A stretch of DNA of 64,000 nucleotides from SZUA-100 sp965248135 (GCA_965248135.1 CBDFIN010000012.1:1364001-1428000); one strand, 5' to 3'; shown: positions 46,924 to 57,402, counted from the first letter of the stretch. Numbers and translations are program-made. The notes: a model not told the origin generated them from the letters alone.

Positions 46924-49839
46924 TCAACTTGTCAGTTCCCGCATGGCGTCGGCATCCCGCAGCGAAATGTCGGGATAGTCCGGATCGCTGCCCACTTCCG
47001 GCAGAATTCGCCAGGAGCGGGCACATTTCTTGCCTTCCGCCAGGGCTGGAACCACGGCGACACCGGCGACGTCTTCGAGCCTAAAGGCTTCGTCCGGACC
47101 GGCGTCGCCGACGATACTGATCTGACTGGTGATGCAGATTTCAGCAAAATCCTGACCGTCAAGTGCTGCAACCAGCGCATCATCGTCGATATGGACTTTG
47201 GGTGCCGCCTCGAGCGAAGATCCGATGCGCTTTTCCTGCCGTTCGATTTCCAAAGCGCCAGTGACGACGCGCCGAATTCGCCTGATCTTCTTCCACTTTG
47301 CCGCCAGCGCATCATCGCGCCATTCTGCCGGTATTTCCGGGAACTGGCGCAGATGTACCGAACCTTTTTCACCCCGGTGCCGTGATAACCAGGCCTCTTC
47401 CATGGTGAAAGCAAGCATCGGCGCAATCCAGGCGGTAACACAATCGAACAGGTGTGAAACCACCTGAAGCGATGCCTTGCGCCTGGTCGAAGAGGGTGGG
47501 TCGCAATAAAGCGCATCCTTGCGGATATCGAAATAAAATGCCGAAAGTTCCAGAGTCATGAAATTGAACACCTGGGAAAACACTCTCTTGAAATCGAACG
47601 CATCATAGCCCTTGCGTACAATGACATCGAGTTCGGCAAGCCGGTGCAGTATTAACCGCTCAAGTTCCGGCATGTCGGCAAGCGCCACTTCTTCTCCCTT
47701 GTCGTGGGAAAGTGTGCCCAACATCCAGCGCAATGTGTTGCGCAGCTTGCGATAGGCATCGACGGCTGTCCTGATGATTTCCGGGCCGATGCGCTGGTCC
47801 TCGGCATAGTCGATCGAAGCGACCCATAGCCGCAGTATATCAGCGCCATATTGCTTGATCACTTCCTGCGGCACCACCTGATTGCCCAGCGACTTCGACA
47901 TCTTGCGGCCATCTTCGGCCATGGTGAAGCCATGGGTCAGCACCGCATCATAGGGTGCACGACCGGTAGTGCCACAGCTTTCCAGCAGCGAGGAGTGGAA
48001 CCAGCCGCGATGCTGATCAGACCCTTCGAGATAGAGATCAGCAGGCCATTTCAAGTCCTGGCGTTCTTTTAGGCAAAATGCATGGGTGGAGCCGGAATCG
48101 AACCAAACATCAAGAATATCGGTGACCATTTCCCAGTCATCGACCCCGTCAACAAGACCGTGCAAAAACTCTTCCTTGGCACCTTCGACATACCATGCAT
48201 CGGCGCCAGCCTGCTCGAAAGCGCTCTTGATTCGTTCAGCCAGTTCGGCAGAACCGGAATATTCCGGTCCCGGAATGATCTGGCCTGTTTCTACGTGGCG
48301 GAACACTGTGATCGGCACACCCCAGGCGCGTTGGCGCGACAAAACCCAGTCGGGCCGCTGTTCAATCATCGAGCGCAAACGGTTTTGGCCCGAAGCAGGT
48401 ACAAAGCGGGTTTCATCAATGGCGGCGAGCGAGCGGGCGCGCAAAGTGTCGCCCTGGCCATCGATATCCTGATCCATATGAACGAACCATTGTGGCGTGT
48501 TGCGGAAGATGATCGGTTTCTTCGAGCGCCACGAATGGGGATATTCGTGTTTGAGACGGCCGCGGGCGAACAGATTGTTGCGCTTAATCAGCGCGGTGAT
48601 CACTTCCTGATTGGCCTTGCCCTTTTTGCCCTTGTCGTCGATTACCTTGATGCCGGTAAAGCCGGGCGCGTCCCCGGTAAAGGCGCCATCATCACCCACG
48701 GTGAACGGAATCGCCGTGGAAATGCCTCGCTGTTCCAACTTGCGCGCACCGGCCATCCAGATTTCAAAGTCATCGCGGCCATGGCCGGGGGCGGTGTGGA
48801 CAAAGCCGGTACCAGCATCGTCGGTGACATGATCACCTTCAAGCAATGGCACATCGAACTCATAGCCATCAGCGCCGGCAAGCGGGTGGGCGCAGGTGAT
48901 TGTTGCAAGTTGGTCTGCCTTAACGTCGCTCAGACGCTCAAACGTCACCTTGGCCCTGGCGGCGGATTCATTGGCCAACGTATCGGCAAAGATCAGCTTT
49001 TCTCCAGCCTGCGGGCCAAAATCGTTTTCCGCCTCGGTAATGTGATAAAGCCCATAGGCAATGCGATCAGAATAGCAGATTGCCCGATTGCCAGGAATGG
49101 TCCACGGCGTGGTGGTCCAGATAACCACGCACGCGTCGCTGAGCTCATCAGCGCTGGCCGACCGGACTGGAAATTTCGCCCAGATCGTGTCGCTTTCAAC
49201 CACGTGATATTCGATCTCGGCTTCCGCCAACGCGGTGCGCTCAACCACTGACCACATGATCGGTTTGGAACCACGGTAAAGCTGGCCGGAGGTGGCGAAC
49301 TTCATCAACTCGCCGGCAATCACCGCCTCTGAATGATAATCCATGGTCAAATACGGCGTGGTAAAGTCACCGGTCACCCCGAGCCGCTGAAATTCTTCCG
49401 ACTGTACCTTGATCCAGTGATCGGCAAAATCGCGGCATTCACGGCGGAATTCGACCACCGGCACATCATCTTTGTTTCTGCCCTTGGCGCGGTATTGCTC
49501 CTCGATCTTCCACTCAATCGGCAAGCCATGACAGTCCCAACCGGGCACATAATTGCTGTCAAAGCCGCGCATCTGGAACGAGCGGGTGATGATATCCTTT
49601 AAAATCTTGTTCAGCGCATGGCCGATATGAAGATGTCCATTGGCATAGGGAGGGCCATCATGCAGCACATATTTGGGTCGCTGCGCGGCATCTTCGCGCA
49701 GCCGCTTATAAAGGTCCATCTGCTGCCAGCGGGCAATAATTTCCGGTTCTTTTTTCGGCAGACCGGCACGCATTGGAAATTCGGTCTTGGGCAGATTCAA
49801 CGTGGCGGAATAATCTCTGGCTTCGGATTTTTCGGTCAT
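46924..49839 (-). CDS. ileS: Isoleucyl-tRNA synthetase
   Basis: IleRS charges tRNA-Ile and edits valine. The 971-residue class I synthetase has HIGH at 71-74, the editing-domain segments WTTTPWTIPGNRAI and DDAGTGFVHTAPGHG, and KMSKS near 645, followed by the anticodon-binding domain. No zinc-finger Cys cluster is seen at the C-terminus, which matches many alphaproteobacterial forms. The frame is complete. Confidence 0.97.
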   Translation of the reverse strand: MTEKSEARDYSATLNLPKTEFPMRAGLPKKEPEIIARWQQMDLYKRLREDAAQRPKYVLHDGPPYANGHLHIGHALNKILKDIITRSFQMRGFDSNYVPGWDCHGLPIEWKIEEQYRAKGRNKDDVPVVEFRRECRDFADHWIKVQSEEFQRLGVTGDFTTPYLTMDYHSEAVIAGELMKFATSGQLYRGSKPIMWSVVERTALAEAEIEYHVVESDTIWAKFPVRSASADELSDACVVIWTTTPWTIPGNRAICYSDRIAYGLYHITEAENDFGPQAGEKLIFADTLANESAARAKVTFERLSDVKADQLATITCAHPLAGADGYEFDVPLLEGDHVTDDAGTGFVHTAPGHGRDDFEIWMAGARKLEQRGISTAIPFTVGDDGAFTGDAPGFTGIKVIDDKGKKGKANQEVITALIKRNNLFARGRLKHEYPHSWRSKKPIIFRNTPQWFVHMDQDIDGQGDTLRARSLAAIDETRFVPASGQNRLRSMIEQRPDWVLSRQRAWGVPITVFRHVETGQIIPGPEYSGSAELAERIKSAFEQAGADAWYVEGAKEEFLHGLVDGVDDWEMVTDILDVWFDSGSTHAFCLKERQDLKWPADLYLEGSDQHRGWFHSSLLESCGTTGRAPYDAVLTHGFTMAEDGRKMSKSLGNQVVPQEVIKQYGADILRLWVASIDYAEDQRIGPEIIRTAVDAYRKLRNTLRWMLGTLSHDKGEEVALADMPELERLILHRLAELDVIVRKGYDAFDFKRVFSQVFNFMTLELSAFYFDIRKDALYCDPPSSTRRKASLQVVSHLFDCVTAWIAPMLAFTMEEAWLSRHRGEKGSVHLRQFPEIPAEWRDDALAAKWKKIRRIRRVVTGALEIERQEKRIGSSLEAAPKVHIDDDALVAALDGQDFAEICITSQISIVGDAGPDEAFRLEDVAGVAVVPALAEGKKCARSWRILPEVGSDPDYPDISLRDADAMRELTS

Positions 49840-50178
49840 TTTTTCAACGCGTATTCCCTGTCACACATTATAGCGGTTCAGGGGACCAAGAGGTCTGATT
49901 GTGAATTGAGCAACGAAGGGTGTCCCAACCCTCATGCGCCTTTGCGTCAAATGAAGGCCGGGCAGATAATTCGCCTGCCGGGCGGCGGGAAAAGGGATCG
50001 GTCAACAAACATAATTTGGCTTCTAGCAGGGGATGGTTAATGAATAAAGTCAATGCGTCGGCGCAAATGGCATTTTAAGGCAAAAACTGCTCGACAAACC
50101 CTGGGCTGTCCATTTCAACGACATTTGCGCCAGCCGCAATGTGGATGGCAGCTTGGTCGGTGGGCAAGCCGGCAATGC
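49840..50178. other. Spacer upstream of ileS, no gene seen
   Basis: About 340 bases without a credible coding region, hairpin or RNA gene. It should contain the ileS promoter on the minus strand and the 3' flank of the SDR pair. Confidence 0.5.
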
Positions 50179-50931
50179 TCAATATTGCGCCTCATCCAGG
50201 TTTTCATAAATCAACCGCCGCATCAGGCCACTCATGGTTCCTGGAAGTATGGCGCCGCTTAGATGCGCAAGTTTTGCCAGTACTCCTGGATAGAGAACGT
50301 GTGAACGTCGCTGCACCGCGTTCAAGATATGTGCGGCCAGTTTTTCCGGCAGCATGCGTTTTGACGCATCAGCATTTTTTGGCGCATGGCGTTCGGCATG
50401 GGCGGTGCGTATCGGGCCTGGAAACACCGTCAGCACATGGACGTCGTTTTTCACGCGGGCGATGCTTTTGGCATAAATCGCCACCGCATCTTTTGATGCC
50501 GCATAGACGCTGGCGCCGGGATAACCGGTTGCATGGGACAGCGAAGAAATGAACACCATTGTGCCGGTTTTTGCGATCAGCCCGTCTGCCATCATCTTTG
50601 AAGCCATTACCATCGGCGTTTCCACGTTGAGGCAAAGCAGCTTTTCATAAGCGCTACAGGGCAGCTCCTCAAAATTTCCGGTGGCGCTGATGCCGGCATT
50701 GAGAACGACAAGATCGAAAGGCTCGTGCGGTGAAAACCCGGCCACCAAATTCGCTCGGGCTGCTCGATCAGCAAGATCCGCCTGCAGGCCGCAAAATGGC
50801 CCGTTTTCCGCCAATGCCCGTAATCCGGCCAGATCGACATCGACACCGCTAACCTGATAGCCTTCTTGCAATAATTTTTCGGTCAGCGCCCGTCCAAGCC
50901 CCTGGGCCGCACCGGTTATCAGCGCTCTCAC
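50179..50931 (-). CDS. Short-chain dehydrogenase (second of a pair)
   Basis: The 250-residue SDR has GAAQGLGRALTEKL at the nucleotide site, VLNAGIS (NAG motif), and SSLSHATGYPGASVYAASKDAV with the catalytic Ser, Tyr and Lys. Its C-terminus (LSGAILPGTMSGLMRRLIYE) looks membrane-associated, like lipid-acting SDRs. It overlaps the first SDR by four bases, so the pair is cotranslated; substrate unknown. Confidence 0.82.
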   Translation of the reverse strand: MRALITGAAQGLGRALTEKLLQEGYQVSGVDVDLAGLRALAENGPFCGLQADLADRAARANLVAGFSPHEPFDLVVLNAGISATGNFEELPCSAYEKLLCLNVETPMVMASKMMADGLIAKTGTMVFISSLSHATGYPGASVYAASKDAVAIYAKSIARVKNDVHVLTVFPGPIRTAHAERHAPKNADASKRMLPEKLAAHILNAVQRRSHVLYPGVLAKLAHLSGAILPGTMSGLMRRLIYENLDEAQY

Positions 50932-51653
50932 CGGCTCATCCCCCCGGGGTGCAACAGGCGCTCGACCATGGCTGCCACAAAACTCACCGTGACCGGCGAT
51001 TTATCTCTTTCTATCACCCGGCTGATTGCTCGCGCCGCCGTTTCAGGTCGAATAAAAAACCGCCGCATCGCCCCGGGGTCAAAGCCGGCTTTTTCGTGCA
51101 TACCGGTGCGAACAGGCCCGGGGTGGATGATCTGCACATCGATGCGCTCACGCCATTCTTCCCGTAGCGAGCGGCTAAACCCGTGCAGTCCGGCCTTGCA
51201 GGCGGCATAGGTTGCAAAATTGCGCGCCCCTTTGCGGGCGACTGAGCCGATCAATACCAGCTTGCCGCGTGGGGCAGCATCTAAAAGTGGATAGAGCGCG
51301 CGCGAAAGGGCGACGGGTGCGGCAAGATTGACGGCAATGGTTTTGGCGATGGTATCCACCGGCTCAGTGAAAGGATCACCCGACCAACCTGAGCCGGCAT
51401 TGAGAACGGCAAGGTCCAAACGGTCCCAGCCGAGCGCAGCCATCTGCAAAATAATTGCCTCCACCGCTTTGTCAGGCTCGCTCTGGTCGGCCACTGTATA
51501 ATGGTCTGGTTGAATAAATTCCGCCTCAAACCGGTCCTTGCGACCCGTTATCATGACATTGTTTCCTGCCCTTGAATAGCATTGCGCCAACAGCAGACCG
51601 ATGCCATCGGTGCCGCCGGTGATGAGGATATTTTTACCCGTCGAATGGCGCAT
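50928..51653 (-). CDS. Short-chain dehydrogenase (first of a pair)
   Basis: The 241-residue SDR has the site ITGGTDGIGLLLAQCYSRAG, the NAG motif (LAVLNAGSG), the Ser of LIGSVARKG and YAACKAGLHGFSRSL. It lies between ribF and its SDR partner on the same strand, 28 bases from ribF. The two proteins are of different subgroups and may act in sequence or as a heterodimer. Substrate unknown. Confidence 0.82.
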   Translation of the reverse strand: MRHSTGKNILITGGTDGIGLLLAQCYSRAGNNVMITGRKDRFEAEFIQPDHYTVADQSEPDKAVEAIILQMAALGWDRLDLAVLNAGSGWSGDPFTEPVDTIAKTIAVNLAAPVALSRALYPLLDAAPRGKLVLIGSVARKGARNFATYAACKAGLHGFSRSLREEWRERIDVQIIHPGPVRTGMHEKAGFDPGAMRRFFIRPETAARAISRVIERDKSPVTVSFVAAMVERLLHPGGMSR

Positions 51654-51680
51654 CAGTGTGGTCCACCACGGTAGAAGGGA

Positions 51681-52670
51681 TTAATAATTGAGATCCTTAT
51701 CAAGCATGGATAGCGGGCGCGAGCGAGCAAGCAGGCCATTGGCCTGGGCTGCATCTTTTTCCATTTGCACCACCAGTGCATCCGCTGAACTGAATTTTTC
51801 TTCTGCCCGCAAATGGCCGAACAGGGAAATCACAACATTTTCATCGTAGAGATCTTCATCAAAATCAAAAACAAATGTCTCAAGCAGTTCAGTGCCGTTG
51901 TCGAAAGTGGGGCGGCGGCCAAAACTGGCGACACCATCATAGAGCGCGCCGTTTTCACGACGAAGCCGCACCGCATAGATGCCATGGGCCAGCGCAAATG
52001 ACTGTGGCAATGCAAGATTAGCGGTTGGAAATCCCAGCGTTCGACCCAGTTTCTTGCCTCGCTGGACCTTTCCCTCGACCTGCCAACGATAACCCAGCAA
52101 ACCCGCAGCCTCACCGACCGCTCCGGTTGAAAGTGCCGCTCGAATGCGGCTCGATGAAACCGCAACACCTTCATCATCGTCGAAGGACGGCACAGTGGTC
52201 ACGCCAAAACCGTGCTGTTGACCGGCTTGTTGCAGATAGGCCGGTGTGCCCAGCCGCTTGCGGCCGAAATGAAAATCATAGCCTGCGATCACATGCCCGG
52301 CGCCAAGCATGCCGATCAGAATATTCTCGACAAAATCACCGGCTTGCGTTGCTGCAAGATTTTCGTCAAACGGCACAACAACGACGCCGTCAAACCCGAG
52401 CTTTTCGATAATGCGCTGCTTTTGCGCCCCAGGGGTCAGCCTGAATACCGGGTTCTCAGAATTGAAGAAAGTTCTTGGGTGCGGCTCAAAGGTCATCGCC
52501 AGCGCCGGCCGGTTTTCAGAACGGGCTATATCCTTGGTAAGCGCCAGCACCGCCTGATGACCGCGGTGAATGCCATCGAAATTACCGATCGCCACGACGC
52601 CACCACGCAACGCCACGGCAACCGGTTGGTTCAGTTCTATGCTGATGAATGCGGATCGGTTTGCGGTCAT
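51681..52670 (-). CDS. ribF: Bifunctional riboflavin kinase/FAD synthetase
   Basis: RibF makes FMN and FAD from riboflavin. The 329-residue protein has the adenylyltransferase domain first (IGNFDGIHRGHQAVL, with the nucleotide motif GxxHxGH-like FDGIHRGH, and SSSRIRAAL) and the riboflavin kinase domain last (GRTLGFPTANL). The frame is complete and the length normal. It lies upstream of the SDR pair and ileS; the ribF-ileS linkage is common in proteobacteria. Confidence 0.94.
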   Translation of the reverse strand: MTANRSAFISIELNQPVAVALRGGVVAIGNFDGIHRGHQAVLALTKDIARSENRPALAMTFEPHPRTFFNSENPVFRLTPGAQKQRIIEKLGFDGVVVVPFDENLAATQAGDFVENILIGMLGAGHVIAGYDFHFGRKRLGTPAYLQQAGQQHGFGVTTVPSFDDDEGVAVSSSRIRAALSTGAVGEAAGLLGYRWQVEGKVQRGKKLGRTLGFPTANLALPQSFALAHGIYAVRLRRENGALYDGVASFGRRPTFDNGTELLETFVFDFDEDLYDENVVISLFGHLRAEEKFSSADALVVQMEKDAAQANGLLARSRPLSMLDKDLNY

Positions 52671-52887
52671 TTGGTTCTTGCGCTGTCAATAGTATCTCAT
52701 CTGCATTACCCTTGTGCAATTGTCCAGATCAATTGCAAAACTTTGGGGAAAGCAGATTTAGACAAGCGCAGAAATTGTTGTAAGGACTAATTAAACGTGT
52801 ATGCAGTAATCAGGAACAGCGGTGGTTTGGCCGCAACTTCTGTTTACGGTAACAGGATTTTCCGGCAATGGACCTTGTAAACCCGCC

Positions 52888-54195
52888 ATGAACATCGTTG
52901 ACAACATCAGATCGCACCTTGTCAGCGGATTTGTCTATATCTGCATTGCCGTCATCGCCGTGTCGATGGTATTTATCGCCTATAGCCGTTGGTCGGTGCC
53001 GCTGTCGGCATCTCTCATTGCCGGGCTGGTGATGGCGCTGATCTTAACGATCTGGCACAAGCAGACCATGCTTGCCAGATCGCTGCAGGATCAACATGAA
53101 TTGCAGCGCTCATTTGAAGCGCTGGAGCGCGACGTATTCCGCCGTCTTGACGAATTGTCTTTGAGCATTGAAGGCGGCGATAAGCCTTCGGCTAGAAATC
53201 TCCTCCCTCAGATTGCCGAACTTTCCCAGCAATTGAGCTATCAACGCACTGAAATCGCCACGTTGACCCTTAGGATGGAGAAAGCTCAACCTGCGGCCAG
53301 TCAGCCCCAACCGTCCGACGTCAATGTGGTGCCATTGAGAAAGAGCGAGTGTGCGCCAAAAAAACCCGTTGGCGAGGGCAAAAAACCCAAAGCGCCGACC
53401 AAACCGGCTGAACCGCCAAGGGTGTTGCACCAGGGAAAACGCCCGGCCAAAATAGCCAAGGCCGGTTCCATGACCGATGCAGCACCGGTGCTTCACCTGC
53501 AGCCAATTGTTGAACTTGGCTCAGGCGAACCCGCGTTCTATGAGGCTTCCAGGCTGATCAGACACGATGAAACCGCCGACATTGCTGCACAAGGAGGCGT
53601 TGTCACCTTCGATGAGGAGTTGATTTTTGAGGCGGTACGCATGTTGCGGGTGCTTGAGGGCATGAACCGCAAAACCCGGTTGATTTGTCGATTGCCGGGC
53701 TCGCTGTTGGAGCAGGATCAAAGATATGAAGATATCCGTTCGTTCCTGGACGCCAATGCGCCGGTGGCCGGCTCACTGGTGCTTGCATTTGATGGCCTCG
53801 ACTGGGACCAGCTGAACGATAACGGGCTGGAGCGGATCGCCGCCATCACCGACCTTGGCTATAGTCTTTGTTTGAACCAGATCAATCCCTTTGGCATGAG
53901 CGGCCAGCGGCTTGAGCGGCGCGGGTTTGAATTTATCAAGGTGCCTGCTGCGGTGATCTTGGCAACGGCTGTGGAAAGCGGCCTGAATGACGAACTGACC
54001 GATTTTATCGCCGCGATGAATGTTTTGGGCATTGAAATGATTGTAACAGATATTGACCGGGAGACCGCAATCTTCAGCCTGATTGACCACGGTATCCCGT
54101 TCGGCATGGGCAATCATTTTTCACCACCCCGGCCGGTCAAAGGTGATTTGCTTGGCAAAACCAAACCGGGCTTGAGCAAATTCGGCGCGCGCTAG
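52888..54195 (+). CDS. Membrane protein with a degenerate EAL domain
   Basis: The 435-residue protein has two membrane helices at about 12-58, a predicted coiled coil at 65-135, a Pro/Lys-rich linker, and an EAL-fold domain at about 195-430. The signature reads FYEASRLI (Glu219-Ser221) instead of YEALLR. The usual DDFGTG becomes NQINPFGMSG, and the KID motif becomes IKVPA, so metal ligands are missing. It should not hydrolyse c-di-GMP and may instead bind it or a partner. Start at MNIVDN is chosen over 52822, which lacks family match. Confidence 0.8.
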   Translation: MNIVDNIRSHLVSGFVYICIAVIAVSMVFIAYSRWSVPLSASLIAGLVMALILTIWHKQTMLARSLQDQHELQRSFEALERDVFRRLDELSLSIEGGDKPSARNLLPQIAELSQQLSYQRTEIATLTLRMEKAQPAASQPQPSDVNVVPLRKSECAPKKPVGEGKKPKAPTKPAEPPRVLHQGKRPAKIAKAGSMTDAAPVLHLQPIVELGSGEPAFYEASRLIRHDETADIAAQGGVVTFDEELIFEAVRMLRVLEGMNRKTRLICRLPGSLLEQDQRYEDIRSFLDANAPVAGSLVLAFDGLDWDQLNDNGLERIAAITDLGYSLCLNQINPFGMSGQRLERRGFEFIKVPAAVILATAVESGLNDELTDFIAAMNVLGIEMIVTDIDRETAIFSLIDHGIPFGMGNHFSPPRPVKGDLLGKTKPGLSKFGAR

Positions 54196-54390
54196 GGTTG
54201 GGGTTGTTGGTCAGGTTAGGTTTGGTAGTCTGTTGGGGATAAATGAGTTACGAAATTTTCGAATGAGTATCCGGTCCGCGACACATGTTCTATGCTCCAT
54301 AGGTGCAATTTATGGACGATTACACATTGATTGCAACCCGTACGGTCTGTAATTTCCAACGCCGTTAACATATAGCTGGACACCTTCAAA

Positions 54391-55135
54391 ATGATTCGAT
54401 CAGTGCTCTCTTCGCTCACGGCCAGTCCGGGCGCTGCTCTTGGTTTTTTGTTCTTCCTGGTGGCAAATTTACCCATTGTGGCTCATGCAACTGAGGCGTC
54501 TCGCCTGACTTTCTACAAGGCTGGTAAGACGGTGACCTTTTCGGGTACCCGACATTATAAGGACAAGCATAAATGCCATATCAAATTCAAAGTTGTCGGA
54601 ATTTGTGATTGAACTGACCCCGGCGATGGCACCAAAGACTGCGGCGTTTACATCGGGATTGATAGGACGGCAGATTGCCGGATTTGTTGATGGCAGGGCA
54701 TGGTTTTCAAAAACGACCATTAGATCTTCGGGGCCGATGAAGGTTGTGCGTTTTTCGGCCTACGACCCTTTGATGCTTGATGATTTTTCTTCCCGCCTGA
54801 AAACCATGCGGCATGACGCCAGCTCACGAGATCAAACTGTCGTTGTTTTGTTCGAAAACATCGACGAGTTGACCATAATGCCCGGCGATATCAGTGGCAT
54901 TGTGTTCGATGGCGATACCGTCAAAATTAATCTCAATTTGCCAGCACAACAAAAATTGGCTGCATTGGTGACAAACAATAACCAAGAGGGACGGCACCTC
55001 ACGCTGGATGATTGGGTTGTAGATGAATGGCGATATATCAAGCGCAGGGGCTCATGGGTGTTGATATTGAACGATTTTGATCAACGGGCGATCGATGCGG
55101 TTAAGTTGCGTGATCTAAAAATTGCAGACCAATAA
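54391..55135 (+). pseudogene. Secreted hypothetical protein, apparently split by a frameshift
   Basis: The first frame (54391-54612) starts with a signal peptide (MIRSVLSSL...IVAHA) and runs FYKAGKTVTFSGTRHYKDKH before a stop. The second frame (54593-55135, TTG start) begins SEFVIELTPAMAPKTAAF and reaches 180 residues with no signal peptide. Switching frame near 54590 would give one secreted protein of about 245 residues, so a one-base lesion is likely; two overlapping genes is the alternative. No known domain is recognised. Confidence 0.45.
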
Positions 55136-55325
55136 CGGAAGTTTGGTTGCAGGGATCAGGCATGAGCCGCGGATGGTAGGTTGGGCTTGAGAACACCGGA
55201 GGTGTTTCCGGCAGGTCTCAGAAGCTCAAATTTCCGGTGTACCACCGAATTTTGCCCGGAAAACCTCATCCCTCCAGCCAAATTTTCACACTTGTCGAAC
55301 AATCGAAATTGAGCCTGCAAACCGT

Positions 55326-56519
55326 CTAGCGAGCCATGCTTTGCAACTGGCCACCAGATCTGACCCGGGCGCTTGCGATGCGGTCGAATTTCTGCAATCG
55401 CGGTGGTTCCAACTGCCAGGGATTTTTGGATGTCGAAATAGCATAGCCGGCCAAATAGAGTTTTCTCATCCGTTTCGGGTCGAAATCGAGTGCCCGCTTT
55501 GATGGCGTGATATTGTCGGGGATGGCGACAAGATGAAATTTTGTGCCGGAATTACGGGCCCGCACGTAACCCTGATACACCTTGGTGTCGAGCAGGCTGC
55601 GGGTCAGTTCGGTGATCGATTTGCGGGCAATATCTGCAAGCTCGGGTTTGACCGCCTCATCGGCCTCAAATCGGCTCATCCTGCCATTGACCACCAAATA
55701 GATCCGGCGGGTATTTGCCCTCGTCTTGAAGACAAAATCGGGCACCAGAATGGGTTCCTTCAAACCACCATCCACATGGGCCTGCCGCAATTGCACGCCC
55801 TTGACCGGCTTGATATAGACCGGTTTGAAAAAACCCGGAATGGCGGCGGATGCCCTTAACACCTTTTGAAACATCAACACCGCATTGTGCCGGTCGCCAC
55901 TAGCGATCTCGCCCATGTCCCAGATAACCCTGGTGCCGGCATCAAGATTGGTGGTCGCCACATAAAGCCTGCGGCCCCTGGCGTGTTGCTCAGCTATCTG
56001 GTTTAGGAAGCGGCGGGTCACGATGCGTTCAATTTGCTTCTTCAGCGGTGTATAGTCGTAAAGACTGTCGGACAAAATGCCGGCGACACCGCGCGATCTA
56101 AAAATCTTCCGGTTGGTCTGTGTGGTGTAAAGCTGGCGCATTACACCATCATATTGCGGCCCAAGAAACGCCAATGCCGCCATCAAGGCGCCGGTCGAAA
56201 CGCCGGTGACAATGTCGAAATTCGGCCTGGTGCCCAAGCTGCTCCAGCCATTGAGGACACCGGCGCCAAATGCACCGTCCGCACCGCCGCCGGAAAGCGC
56301 CAATATGTTGACCTGCCGTCTGGCTATGGTCGGCAATTTCAGCGCGACCTTGCTGTCCAGCGTCTCGACTGCTTCCGTCGGGGTCAAGGCCCTGATCGAA
56401 AGACTTTCCTTTGGCCGGAAATTGCATCCCGCCAGCGCTGTGCACATAAAAACCAGCAGCACCAATCTGGCGCTGTGGGTTAACCTGGCAGGATTGATTG
56501 TGAAATTACTGTTACGCAT
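55326..56519 (-). CDS. Patatin-like phospholipase lipoprotein
   Basis: The 397-residue protein has a lipoprotein signal with LAGC (Cys32), then a patatin domain: NILALSGGGADGAFGAGVL, the nucleophile GVSTG with Ser108, and the DGG of VDGGLKEPILVPDF. It should be lipid-anchored and act on phospholipids or esters outside the inner membrane. It is unlike the cytosolic patatin at 40325. Start at MRNSNF is preferred, 33 bases inside the longest frame, since the lipobox fits there. Confidence 0.85.
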   Translation of the reverse strand: MRNSNFTINPARLTHSARLVLLVFMCTALAGCNFRPKESLSIRALTPTEAVETLDSKVALKLPTIARRQVNILALSGGGADGAFGAGVLNGWSSLGTRPNFDIVTGVSTGALMAALAFLGPQYDGVMRQLYTTQTNRKIFRSRGVAGILSDSLYDYTPLKKQIERIVTRRFLNQIAEQHARGRRLYVATTNLDAGTRVIWDMGEIASGDRHNAVLMFQKVLRASAAIPGFFKPVYIKPVKGVQLRQAHVDGGLKEPILVPDFVFKTRANTRRIYLVVNGRMSRFEADEAVKPELADIARKSITELTRSLLDTKVYQGYVRARNSGTKFHLVAIPDNITPSKRALDFDPKRMRKLYLAGYAISTSKNPWQLEPPRLQKFDRIASARVRSGGQLQSMAR

Positions 56520-56532
56520 CTGAACTCTCAAC

Positions 56533-57276
56533 TCAAACGTGCTGGCCACCATTCACATGCACCTCGGCACCGGTGACATAGGAGGCCGCATCGGAACAAA
56601 GATAATAGATCGTGCCTGCCACCTCCTCGGTCCGGCCAAGCCGGCGCAGCGGAATATCCTTGATCATGTCCTCGGTTCCCGGCGACAGGATAGAGGTATC
56701 GATCTCGCCCGGCGCAATGGCGTTGACACGAATGCCGTGCGGGCCGAAGTCGGATGCCATTTCACGGGTCAATGAGGCAAGCGCCGCCTTCGAGGTGGCA
56801 TAAGCGGCTCCGGCAAACGGGTGCACCCGGCTGCCGGCAATCGAGGTGACATTGACAATCGAACCTTGTGCCGCTTTCAGCTCTTCAAACAGGCCGCGGC
56901 CCAACATGATCGGGGCATAGAAATTGACCTGAAATATGGTCCGCCAGGCATGTATCGGTGTGTTGATCGAGTTCAGCCTGGAACCATCTTCCGCCTTCGG
57001 GCTGATGCCGGCATTGTTGACAAGCGCGTGCAGTTTTCCGCCGGTATCTTTAATCCGCCGGCGCATTTCGGCCACCGCATTGCCGAGATTTTCCGTATCG
57101 GCCAGATCGACCTTGATGTGGTCCTCCTTGCCTTGCGGCCAGGGGCAGTTTTCATCGAAAGCCTGGCGTGAGCAGGTGATTACCCGCCAGCCTTCGGCCG
57201 AAAAACGCTTCACCGTAGCGTGGCCAATGCCGCGGCTTGCGCCGGTGAGCACTATTGTTTTTTTGGATTTATCCAA
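56533..57276 (-). CDS. Short-chain dehydrogenase, FabG-like
   Basis: The 247-residue SDR carries VLTGASRGIGHATV, NNAGIS, the catalytic Ser in NVTSIAGS, YATSKAAL, and PGEIDTSIL, near the classical FabG pattern. I place the start at a TTG at 57276 with GGAAAG upstream; the longer frame to 57414 would add residues unlike the family. It ends 13 bases from the patatin start, so the two are probably an operon. The IS1202-type copy 2 begins 127 bases before it. Substrate unknown. Confidence 0.75.
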   Translation of the reverse strand: MDKSKKTIVLTGASRGIGHATVKRFSAEGWRVITCSRQAFDENCPWPQGKEDHIKVDLADTENLGNAVAEMRRRIKDTGGKLHALVNNAGISPKAEDGSRLNSINTPIHAWRTIFQVNFYAPIMLGRGLFEELKAAQGSIVNVTSIAGSRVHPFAGAAYATSKAALASLTREMASDFGPHGIRVNAIAPGEIDTSILSPGTEDMIKDIPLRRLGRTEEVAGTIYYLCSDAASYVTGAEVHVNGGQHV

Positions 57277-57402
57277 GACCGCTGCTTTCCAAATTTTAGC
57301 CCAAATGCCTGTTGCCCGGAAAGACACTACGCCATCCAGCAGAAATAATAAACGCCGATTGTAGGAGCTGAATTTGGAAATCGATATTAAAGTTATTTTG
57401 AT

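Noticed and set aside
48082..49251. 389-codon plus-strand frame inside ileS
   Set aside because: Antisense to the well-conserved synthetase; no domain seen.
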